Positions 36,871 to 47,822 of a stretch of DNA of 64,000 nt are shown piece after piece. The notes below the pieces were generated by a model that searched no databases, had not been told where the DNA came from, and saw nothing but the letters and a program-made list of their open reading frames with translations. A program made the translations under genes and the position numbers. Origin of the DNA: Galbula dea (taxonomy: Eukaryota; Chordata; Aves; Piciformes; Galbulidae); contig VWZX01004666.1 of the NCBI GenBank assembly GCA_013399015.1, forward strand, positions 846,400 to 910,399, given 5' to 3'. How positions within the stretch are numbered: position 1 is the first letter of the stretch; every line of letters starts with the position of its first letter.

Positions 36871-38640
36871 ATTATTTATTTGTTATAAAATTTGAACTGT
36901 TTTGGAATGTTTCTGTGTAATCAACTCTCATTTTAGCTCTTCACACCTTTCTGATGTTTACTAAGTATTTTAATAAAAGGATTTTTTTTTCCCTTAGCCT
37001 GGTAAGTATATCAGTGGTGAAATTTTGACTATACAAAGTGCCTAGAAAAGCATTCGCTCAGTAATGATTCACTTCCTATTTCTTTCAAACCTTTCTTAAT
37101 CAAGACATGTAATAAATAAAGACTAATACCAACATGACAATGCTGTTTTTTTCCAAATTGTTCATTTGCCAGTTTTAACAAGATAAAGAGAAGAAATGAA
37201 TACTTTGTGGACACTGTTTTACTGGGGGCAGGGGGGGAAGAGAAGGCAAGACTCTCAAAACAGACAAAAATGAAGACACAAAAGAACACACATGGAATGA
37301 TGGAAAGGAACAATGATATTGCACAACTTCAGGTCTCTCATCCCAGATTCTGATCCATGTAATTAGGTATGTATGAATTCAGCAAAACATTATGTCCAGA
37401 TAAGTGTGTAGCAAATTGAATGAATCTAGAATTATAGACTGCTTTCAATTCCTTCTGACTGCTACTTGGAGTTCTTCTCTAAGAGGGCAAGTTGCTGTCA
37501 GCTGCAGGAGTAATAAATAAAGCAACACACCAATTCTACATTTTGCTGACCAACCCTTTCAAAAAATTATCCACAACATGCACAATTCTTCTATATTATA
37601 AATACACTAAGTCTTCAAAGTACTTGGGTCTTGAAACACAACTTGATAAATCAAGTACTCCAACTGTGTATGAAAAACAATCAAGAACGCTCCCTGCTTG
37701 GTTGTAGTTAATTTGAGATTGCATCTCATTTTGCAAGACCAGGACTTCTTAATGTATCAGTGTTGTGTCACATGTACAAAAGTCACAGTAGGGTATCTTA
37801 AGGAGGAAGGTGAAAAATAAAAGGAAAAAGAAAGAAAAATATCCTAGGTGGCTAAAAGGTCTTTACAGCTACCATCTTTGCTTAAACTGTCTCTTAACAA
37901 GCACATACTGCTTAGCTAATCTCTGTGTCATTCTGGCTATAGCAGGACCATTTTTTCCCCCTCAACTGCTAGTTTGACAGTCTGTGTTTATATGAACTTT
38001 GTATTTACAAGCAGAACAAAGTATTTTTCTCCTCTCTGATTTCCTATCTGTTTGGTGGACTGATGTGTCAGCCAGCAGGGCTTAACAGATACATTTCATA
38101 CAGGAGACTGAGATACAGTATGTTTATTCTTAACTTCTGATAACCTAAGAACTACAAGAATGAGAGATGCAGTACCCATTTGCTATGACCCAAGACAACC
38201 ATTTTCAGGGAGAAAAAAGTAGAGTAAGTGTTCAACACTAACACTACATTAGTTCCAAATAATTTTGTTCCAATGATGGCAGCTTAACTATTTATTGTCC
38301 ATCTGGCCCACTTCTAACCTGATCAAGGTAAAGGTGACCTTAAAGTTTAAGCACTATTTCATCAAAACAGAAGCTAGTTATAAAAACCGTTGACCCATAA
38401 TTTCACCGTAGGATTTGTTTCATGTCTTAATATTCCACGTAGAAAAGGGATAATGCATCTCAGTTTGCTTACAAGCTAGGAGATCACTTTAAAGTCTGCA
38501 TATTCCTAACTGCAAACAAAATATAGCACTTTTAACAGATTATAAATAAACCGGTTTTCAAGCATAGAGCCAGCCGAACAATAACAATACACTATTAAAA
38601 AGACCTAAGGCAATGAATTCCATCTCCAATGGAGAAAAAA

Positions 38641-38671
<31 letters not shown>

Positions 38672-39160
38672 CTGTGCAAACAAGCTTAAAACTATTTCTT
38701 TGTGCCAGTGTTATAAAATGTAGATTTCAATAAAGCCTTGACCCAAAATGCCAGGACTTGTGAAAAGAATCAGAACAAAACTGGTTAATTTTATTTAGGA
38801 AAAAAGTACGCTTATCTTGCTGCTAATAAAATTGGCTACACACAGTTTAAACATTTACAATTGCTGGAACACTTTACACGATTCCTATATATGGGTGTAA
38901 GAACAAACATTAAAAGACAATGGTGGGTCAAGGCTTTACATTAAAAATAACAACCTACTTTTCTATAGTCTCTAAAATACTATGTTTTTTTCCAATATTT
39001 GCAGCCATTCAGGAATATTTTTAAATTTATTTATTTATCAGGAAATGTATACTTGTGCATGATCTGAATTCCTAATTCCTGGATCTTTGGGCTGAATGAC
39101 AAAAGGATCAAACCCATTAAAGTGGATGGTGTCCTTGAAGGTTCATGGAGAAACCCTGGC
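36871..39160 (-). other. RNF11: Probable RNF11 3' untranslated region
   Basis: Sequence downstream of the RNF11 stop codon, read on the - strand. Candidate polyadenylation signals (AATAAA on the - strand, TTTATT on the + strand) lie at 38790-38795, 38123-38128 and 36875-36880. It contains a 26-base A tract on the + strand (U tract in the transcript) at 38635-38660. A Pumilio-type 8-mer (UGUAAAUA in the - strand RNA) lies at 38002-38009. The length is inferred, since no transcript is available. Confidence 0.5.
38635..38660. repeat. A26 mononucleotide tract
   Basis: Twenty-six consecutive As on the + strand, inside the probable RNF11 3' untranslated region, where it would be read as a U tract. 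Its exact length is uncertain. Confidence 0.9.
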
Positions 39161-39332
39161 TCAGTTAGTCTCATATGATGAAAGCAGTGCTGCATCCACT
39201 GGCTCCATGCAGGATGGACAGGTAAAGGATCTCATCAACCAGTCATCTATACAGTCCAGGTGGTAAATGTGCATGCACGGCAGAAATCGGATAGGGTCCC
39301 CATAAACAAAGTCCATCATACAAATGACACAT
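39161..39332 (-). CDS. RNF11: RNF11 last coding exon (RING-H2 domain)
   Basis: Read on the - strand, the acceptor ccccccctag precedes ATGTGTCATTTG. The exon completes a glutamate codon and encodes CVICMMDFVYGDPIRFLPCM, HIYHLDCIDDWLMRSFTCPS and CMEPVDAALLSSYETN, then TGA at 39163-39161. An apparent ATG further upstream on the - strand lies in the intron and is not a start. Confidence 0.97.
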
Positions 39333-40045
39333 CTAGGGGGGGAAAAAACAAAATTAATCATAACAATATTTAAGCTTCTGATTGCACATTGAAAATAAAA
39401 AGTAGTGTAGTATCCACCCCTTGATTCATTTTGAGTCAAACAAACTTTTAATACCATGAGTAGTTCTTAGCTCTGTTGGTGCTGGCTGGTGCATTTCCTT
39501 TGTAGTGTAGGTGCCCATGGTTACAGTGTTAGCAGGGGCAAGAAGCCTTCTGTAAGCATGGACAGCACAGCAGACAGCATAAAATTAGAAACGGTAAAAG
39601 GGAGGCATAAAATTGAGGAAGTAACATTATTTCCCTGCGAAGAGAGGCTAAAGAGGAAAACAACCTTTAAGGGCATGAACTACTTGGCTTTCCTGCAATA
39701 GGGAAACAAGTGAAGATAAAGGAAAGCCTTCTGCATGGCCATTTTTTTCAGAAAGCTACAGTAAATTACATGACCTGAAAATATGGGAAAAACAGGAGGA
39801 AAAGATCAGATTTCCCAGGGCAGGATCATAAACCAATGCAACAGCCACGAGTTCAGTTTGATTTCTTTAACTTACTCTCTGATCTTCTTCTCGGAGCCGT
39901 CTCTCCCCGGATCATAGACTCCTTTAGGTAGATGCTGAATAAGGCCTATCCTCTGCGCTATTCTGATCTGTTCCTCTTCTGTCAGCTGTGTTGCTAGCCG
40001 AGTCTGGCTAGGAGTCGGGTGATAAACAGGAACAGGGACCTGCTC
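39161..40045 (-). CDS. RNF11: RNF11, RING finger protein 11 (5'-partial, last two coding exons)
   Basis: Exons 40045-39876 and 39332-39161 on the - strand join in frame (170 and 172 bases, split glutamate codon) and end in TGA. They encode residues 42-154 of a 154-residue protein and, from memory of the family, match human RNF11 across the whole stretch. The RING-H2 domain is complete: CVIC at about 99-102, then C and H in CMHIYHLDC, then CPSC. It is a C3H2C3 zinc-binding domain that recruits E2 enzymes. The segment QLTEEEQIRIAQRIGL resembles the reported ubiquitin-interacting region. RSFTC contains the threonine reported as an AKT site. The myristoylated N-terminus and PPPY motif belong to exon 1, which is outside the window. 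Known role: adaptor with A20 and ITCH limiting NF-kB signalling, and endosomal sorting with NEDD4-family ligases. Confidence 0.97.
39333..39875 (-). other. RNF11 last intron
   Basis: A 543-base GT-AG intron (donor GTAAGT just below 39876, acceptor CCCCCCCTAG just above 39332 on the - strand). The unusually C-rich acceptor tract is the only notable feature. Confidence 0.9.
39876..40045 (-). CDS. RNF11: RNF11 middle coding exon
   Basis: On the - strand the acceptor ttttag precedes GAGCAGGTCC and the donor is GTAAGT. It encodes EQVPVPVYHPTPSQTRLATQ, LTEEEQIRIAQRIGLIQHLP and KGVYDPGRDGSEKKIR. The first residue is E42, directly after the PPPYQ motif encoded by exon 1. The following intron 1 continues past the right end of the window. 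Confidence 0.97.
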
Positions 40046-43000
40046 CTAAAATTAAAATACTTCAGTTAAAACACCACAGAGGCTTTCTTGGCATTTCATA
40101 GCACAGTAAAGGCAATGTATTTAACTTTTAATCCTACAAGTGTTTGAAGGCTCTCTTGCTCCAGTTTTGCAGTTTGGGGGCTATAGTAATATTGAGAAGG
40201 GGATAAAGAACTGAGCAGCAAGGAGCTGCTCGTGGTTGTTCTCTGCAACAGCTTTATCTCCAGGAATTGTTCATACATGAAATACATGTACACTGATCTC
40301 CACGTGACAGCAAGCACATAAACCTTACTACTAAGATACTGAATTGAGGAAAAGCCCCCACTACTTGCAACAAAAGTGGATTTTTTTTTTATTTAGGAAG
40401 AATTATTTGCAAAAATTAGGACAGTGCCTATTCTTCAGGGTTTTAGAGAGGAAGGTTTTATTGGTTCTGTAATAACTAAAATTTATATGAACTGTTCTAG
40501 GCCACACAAGCTCCAACCCAGAACTGTAGTTTTAAATCTTGTGTATTTAATAAATGGCACCCAGACAACAAAAAGAATAGTTTATCCAAGTTTTATGGTT
40601 GTTCTCATACACTGACAGAATTTTTACCAGTTCTCCCCAAGCTGGACTTCAAACGCTCTACATTTTAAAGCACTTATTTCCCAAACAAAAAATAGATAAC
40701 ATGTAGGTATTACACAATCCTTCCTTTGCAACGTTCTCGGAAGCTTCTCCTGAATATTAGCAAACTTTAGATCAAGTATCTTCACATGTACATTAACATG
40801 GTACTTCTTTTACTTGCTTTTAAAGCACTTTTTTGGATGTAAATACCGATCTGAACAGGGGTACTATTAGGACATTATTGGCCCACAGCAGAAAAAAATT
40901 CAAGTCATAGATGTGCTCTGAAAATACACCTGGTGCTTTCGAGACACAACAGCATCGATTGATCTGCTGGAAAAACTCAGGAGCTGATGTTTCAGAGGAC
41001 ACTGGCACAGAACAACCGGAGCACAGGAGTGTGGGCACCTGCCCCGCGGGAAGCAGTGACGCAGCACGCGCACCTTCGACAGCATGCCCGCTGCCAAATG
41101 CCCGCTCGCTCCTCACCAGTACGGGGCAAGATGTGGGACTCCACTGTCTGTGACAGAGCAACCACCTCCTGAAACGTCTGTGTCCCTACAGAGCATAGAG
41201 AACTGTGGGCATCTCCAGGTACTTCTGGCAGTGGGAACACTGCTGCTTTCCCCTCTCCTCTTCCCTCTTTGCCTTCTGGCTTGCTCGGCAGTGGTCCTGT
41301 TCAGTGTTCAACTGATACCAACGCCTGGCACCTTCCAGATATGGGCTTTAACGCATGTAATACTGCACTTGTAAAACCTGATAAAGCAGTTCTTCTTTCA
41401 CTGCTAGGAAGCATGGCAAGTGGAAAGACAGACAGGACTTCTGGAAGGCTGGGAGAAAGCAGCATGAGGACTGTGCAGCCTCTCAATGGTTGGTGCTTGG
41501 GTGCCCAGCAGTAGAAGTCCTTGCTATGAGAAATGCTGGGCAAAAATAAGTCTGCCTGGCAATTCTTCTTCTAACGCAGTGCCCACCATGTGCAGTTCAA
41601 CTGTGGAGGAAAATTCACAGTCTTCTTTTAATTTAGCTGCACTAGGATTTCCCTCTCTAATTCCCTAGCAGAAGAATTATGAGAAGGTTTAGAAGAAAGT
41701 GCCAGTGATTCTCCAAGTTTGATTAATTTCCTTGCTGCTCTAAACTGTATTCAGAGACAACTTCTAGATCAGTTGCCTTTAAACACAATGGTTTAAATTA
41801 GCTAAAGTATATGCTAATAACCATTTAGATAGGGAAAAGCACCAGCTGAAGCTAGGGATGACTTGTCAGACAGAACAGTATTCATGAAATGGCTCTGCAG
41901 CCTTTGGTACTAGAAAATAAAGCATTTTTCCCCCTTCCAAATGCTGCAGACCCTCTGGACTAAACACATCAGCTCAAGGCAAAGCCTAGACGTGGTTTTA
42001 TGTTTCAAGAAGTTAACATGACAAACTGTCAGGAACTTCTTTTTTTCCAAGGTTTTGCTATACTACTTTGGGCAGATTATTAAATCAGTATCAGAAGACA
42101 TTACTGCTAGTTCCTTTATTTGTCTCAAATACGTACAAATACACAGCATTTGGAGAGAGGTGCAACCTCCTTCCCCACTTAGAGAGAAAGAGGAGTAGTG
42201 TCACTAACCACATGCACAGCACAGGTTGGTGCTAGTAAGGGCAGAAGGATAATACAGCTCTGCTTGGCAAAACCACAACTGCAAGTGATAATGCTGAAAT
42301 ACAAGGAAAGGCAAAAAGACAAGGAGGGAAAAAGAGATCCAAGAAACTCTCAAAATGTCTGAAAGTAGTAGTGACAACTGACAATGCCTATAGCAGAACA
42401 GCAAACTGATAATCTCAGCAGAAATTACATAGCAAAAGGAAACTACAGTTAAGTAAGACACTGTTGTGAGTTAAAGCTATCACAGCTGGCCAACTCTGAA
42501 ATGAGAAATCAGCCAAGCCATCCAACTGATGACTGCTTCACTTAACACAACTTTTAAGCCTGCAGTAAGCTGGACACAAATGAAAGCTCATTCCCATGTT
42601 CTAGTTTTTTACAAGTGCTTGCTGCAAGCAGCCACTGAGGGACTATGGAGTTGGGGAACCCATTACTGACTGCACTATTGCGGTGCCCTTCTCCCATGGG
42701 TGTCGTCTTCCCTACAGAGGCCTGAAGAAGAAAGGCCTGATGGACCCTCCAGGGCCCCTTCCCATGCCAAATACACAAATGCTTTCCTGACTGCTGGTGC
42801 TATATGGAAACACTCCTCCTTTTGGCATCCTGTCTCAGGTTCCCTCCCTGCAGAGCCACCACCCTGCACTACATGTCTGACATAACCACTTAAGGCAGGA
42901 ATTTATAGTTGCCAGCTGTGGGCTTCTACAATTTCACATACTAGACCAGAATCTCTTTGTCACATGAGTAACTGTGGGTGAAAATGGTGCCTGTCTTTTA

Positions 43001-43870
43001 CCAAAACATCTTCATGCTTTTGAATATAAAAAAAACCTGGGATTTGTGTGGCTGCCAAGCTGTTGTGGAAAATGTATAAACTGTACTACTGTAAATAAAA
43101 GAGTGACCACTCAATACCCATGATCCAGTGCACTTCCTTAACGTGCTGTCTGGTAGCACCTTAATCTCACCTCCCAAGTACTATTAAAAGCCTGCCCCAA
43201 CTGAGCTAACAGCCCAGTGGATACAAACATACCAATAAAATGGAAGAACACAGCTGCACACATTGCAGAATGTCAAATTATTTGGTACATCAACAATGAC
43301 CTTTTCAAAGCAGTCCCCTCCCCTCCAACAGATAAAAAGAAAAAGCATGTTTATACCTGTGGAAGTCTAAAAATAATTTGAACTACTTATTCATAAGAAT
43401 GTGACAGCCTGGATTTCTCTGACTCAGTTTGTTGAGGTGACATTTAGTATCCACAGAGGGGCCAAAGTAAGCAATGGAGAAGAGCACGTGAAGTGCTCTT
43501 TCAACCAGGCTCTGACCACCACCCATCAGTTAAGCTGGGCTCCTTCAGCCCCAGTAGCCCTGCTGGCCCCATACACAGCCGCCACTGCATCACCACACTG
43601 GCAGCTGCATCCTCTGGTTCTCCACTACCAAATCTCTGAAGCATTTTTGGAAGTTAAGCTCACCCAACATTCCTTCCAAGCCTCCTGTTAAGGACAGAGT
43701 GCAGCCCTGCCTGCATGGGTTTACCATCCCTTTGCAAATCTTTCACAGTTCGTAACAGTAACTTTCGTGAACCCACCTTAAGGCAAGGTCCTGCTCACTC
43801 CAGCATGGATATTCAAGGGTTAACAATATGAGGATTCCAGACTTACACTTGTAGCTAGAGGCCCCCAGAC

Positions 43871-43871
43871 A

Positions 43872-43909
<38 letters not shown>
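43871..43909. repeat. (TG)n(TA)n microsatellite
   Basis: A short GT run followed by about 14 TA units, ending ttaaaaag. Likely length-polymorphic. Confidence 0.9.
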
Positions 43910-43914
<5 letters not shown>

Positions 43915-46900
43915 GATTGTATTACCAAGCAATTATTTTGTTACTCCAAAGAAGAACACTAATTTATTGCTAGCATCTCACTTTTCCCTTATCTACCATA
44001 GAAAATGTTTTTGCAGACAAAATTACAAAATACTGAATTTCTAGCCAAAGTCTGCTATTTATCATTTGATAAAGATGTCAGGCATTTTAAACTAAGATGA
44101 AATTTCATGTTAACTCTATTCCTCCATCCAAAAATCCTAAAAAAAAAAAAAAGAAAGAGGCCAAACCAAATACTCAAACCCACATATTAGTGTCAGGCAA
44201 TGAAATAAATTTCTGACACTTAATTTGCTTTAATCTATTTTTTATTCCCCATAGGAATTTAGTAATGATGAAACAGCTCAGATGGCCACAGTCCTGCAAA
44301 TACACAACTTTTTTCCTGTTCACAAGGTAGGTGGTGTCAGCACTAATTTCCCTAGCTTTCTGTGCACAGAAATGTGTTTACTCTGCTCTTAAATAACAGC
44401 ATTAATTTAGACCCAAGGACTGCAGCAGGGTTTATGTCTCCATCTCACCCTGCCTCCTCCCTCCTTTGTGGGGGGAGGGGAATCACGCAGGGCATCTGGA
44501 GATCTGCATCTTTCACTTCTAATGAAAAGAAAACCATTTTTACACATGGCTTTAAAGACCCAGACATTGTTTCTGCATGCAGATTCCCAAAACCACTTTG
44601 GGTTCTCACCTAGAAAAAGGAGGTTACATCAAGCACAATTTTTAGTTTAAAGTTTTCTCATCAATGCCACTTACCTTGGTTACTTAAGCTGTTGTAAATC
44701 TGCTTTTCTCTTGTTTTACAGCACTTTCATCTTGTGTTTGCAAATGCAATGAATTTTGTAATACTCTGAAAACAGGTCAGTGGTAGATCAGAAACTCTTA
44801 ATCCCTGGATAAAGATTATTTTAAGATCCCTCCACGCCACATATCAGCAGTACACTATCAGGGCTTTTGTTTGTTTGTTGTTTTTAATAATTGCACCAAC
44901 ATGCACAAATTATCCCTTCAGGAAAGTCAAAGGTGAGATGAATAATTCATAACATCCAATAGTTCCAGAGGCTGAAGCTTTACTGCTGTCCTCGAGATCC
45001 TGTCTACAGCCACTTGCCTTCCACTATCGAGTGCTTTGCTCAGTTTCCACCTCTAAATTTTCTTCCTCATCTAATCCAATTATTCTCTGTGTCTTACCCT
45101 GGCATATTTATTTGCATTTGAACACCAGATCAACAGCATATCTGTTAATTCAGCCCGAGAAAGGAGACAAACATCTTCCTATCTATGTTTATCCTGAATC
45201 TTTCTTATACTTATTTAAATACCAGTAGGTATAGTGCTTACACTCCTTGCAATTGCTTCCTAATTAATTAATGCAAATACAACAGTTCAACTTGAATTTC
45301 CCCAACCATTCCCACAGCTCTTTTTTGAAATCCCTTCAATATGCAAATGTCTGCCTTGAAACGTGTTTTCTGAAAGCAGCTGGACTGGTTCCCATACAGT
45401 TGCATCAGGGCCACATATGCTTTACTGCTCAAACACTGATCCAAGAAGTGGCCTGGCCTGGCCTTCCTGCAGCGCTAACAGCCTCACACAAAGCTCTCCA
45501 TCACGATATGAGACTTTCAGCCTTGCTGCTCCCAGTTTTCTCACCTCTAAGGTGAGATGCTTACCAGGAAACCTGAATAACTAATCTTAGACAAGAACAA
45601 CTTCAGTTTATAGATGTAAACCCAGGAAGTGAGGGGGGGGGAAAAGATGGTGCTTCTTGGGGTTTTTTTGCAAAATCCCCGCTGATTTTTATCAACTGTT
45701 CTCTTTTCACTGCCTTATTACTCAAAGAACAAAATAGGCTGGTGGTCCAGGGGCCTTTTCTGTGCCTGCCATTCTGATGGGAGTGAAAAGCCTCAGACTC
45801 ATCTGTATGTGAATACACATTCTGAAATAACATCCTCCCCCAAGACATATTAATGTAAAACCACTCGCCATTATAATGTGCATTATACGACAACTAGAGC
45901 TTACTTTAATAATCCTTAGAATATTACAAGCAGCCTGCCAACTACAAAACCCTTTTCCTGCCATACAGAAGAGAACAGCTCATTTATAAAGCTGAATACC
46001 AGCTGCTATAAAACATGATGTAATGAAATCATTACCCAATCTTTTATATTCCTGCTTCCAGGCAGGCAGTCAGTAGTAATAACTGCAATAGCTGAACACT
46101 TACACTAAAAAGTCGTTCTGAAAGACAAGACCCCTCCTCTCACCACTCCCATCTGGGAAGGGACACCTGGGACAGACAACCAGATCAGGAACACAGGCGT
46201 GCACAAGAGGAGCTGTTCTGGCACCACCTGGAATGTTAAAGCATGGGTTTGTCTAGCAGACCCCATTCAGCTGACAGTAATTAGTCAGAAAAAAAGATTA
46301 AACATTAAATTAACACTGTGCTAAGGAAAACTGCAACTGATCCTTTACTGAATTTTCAAGCATGTCAAAGACTGATTCCCCTTTGTCTATGTGAGAGGTG
46401 CGAAGAGCCAAGTAGCTCCCTCCCAACAAATAACAGTATGTTTCAGAATGGATTCTTGCACCTCTCTACTGAATACATACCCTTTAAAATACACTTCCAA
46501 GTCCTTGAATTCCTCAGGATTCCCACATTCCTCCCTATGGAGACTAATCACACAAGTTAGATTTTGAATGTGCATTTGATTTATCTGGAATTTTAAGGCC
46601 AATAAATGTATTCTTCATTTAATAGACTTCTGGGTCCACTGCATGCTGGAGAGGGCTTACTTTAACTGTGACCATTTTAAACAAAGCCACTTTACTTTTA
46701 CTTTACTTTGTTTCATATATTCCTCGGTGAGTTTGAAAGCACTGAAGAACAAAAGAAGCCCAAACAACATAGGAAATTTCATGTTGCAGTCTTTCCTTTA
46801 AAGTTGTATTAGTATCACAATTATAACTTAAATATTAAATAGAGAATCTTCATGAGAAGTAAATATGTTCACAACATCTTACTGGTCCATAGCAAGTAGA

Positions 46901-47798
46901 AGAGCAAGGCTCAAAAAGCCCAGCAAGGTTCCCCTGCACCTGGAATGTGTTCAGGTTCGTACACGCTTCCCATCAGGGCACTCTTAAGGAAGATTAGTAA
47001 GAATTCTGGCACTGTAGGAATTGGACACTGTAGGTATGGCCCATAATTAATGTAACAACAGACTAAGGAAACATTCAGCAGCAGAGGAGAGGAACCTGCA
47101 GCATCTGCACAGTGTTTCTCCATCTGCTAACACCAAGGAGGAAGGAACACTCAGGTTGCACCATCCATCACTTCAGAAGGAGATGGTTTTGGTGAAAGCC
47201 ATGGGGGCTCTGCAGTAATGGCATAGCCTCCTTTAAGCTGTTCCTAAAAACATAAAATTGTCCTTTGCACTTTCCACACTTATTCCACTGAAACTACTAA
47301 GAAATAAATGTAAAGAGTTGGAAAAGATAAGCAACCAAGAAAGAAAGAGTCTTGGCTGATGACTCTTAAAATAACACCTGTGCCCTGAGCTCTGCTTTGC
47401 TATCAAAAATAGGGCTGGGGCAGAGAGAGAGGAAGTATGAACTAGACACAATCTGCCTGTTGCTTTCCTAGACAGTGACAAGGGCTATTAGAGAAAGCTA
47501 CTTTGTTTTCAAGCTTCTTACCTGTGCTGTCACACAAAACCAAAAAAGGCTACCTCCTCCCAAGATAAAAAGCTGACGGTACCCTTTTCAGCTTGGCCAG
47601 AGCAAACCCAGCCTGACCTGGCAGACAGAAATCACTTACTGCTCTAGAGAGTCACCTGCTCTGAAATTTGATTAACCATCAGTGCAAACCTAGCTACAAA
47701 AGATTAGCAAAAAGGAGTTGTAAGGGAAAAGCAGTAATTAAAAAGTAGTAATTAATCCCTGGAAGCACAATCTCCTGACACAACCAGACAATTTTTAT

Positions 47799-47822
47799 AA
47801 TTATAAATTATAATTTATAATT
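47799..47822. repeat. Perfect 24-base AT palindrome
   Basis: A self-complementary A/T-only sequence centred between 47810 and 47811, embedded in about 35 bases of A/T. It could extrude as a cruciform. No function is evident. Confidence 0.8.

Noticed and set aside
39333..39457. An extended start for the RNF11 RING exon using an upstream ATG on the - strand
   Set aside because: The extra codons are intron sequence. The CCCCCCCTAG acceptor and the split codon with exon 39876-40045 show the true structure.
40820..41668. RNF11 exon 1 or a separate small gene in the GC-richer region
   Set aside because: No frame gives the expected MGNC start or PPPY motif, and the many overlapping frames reflect base composition.
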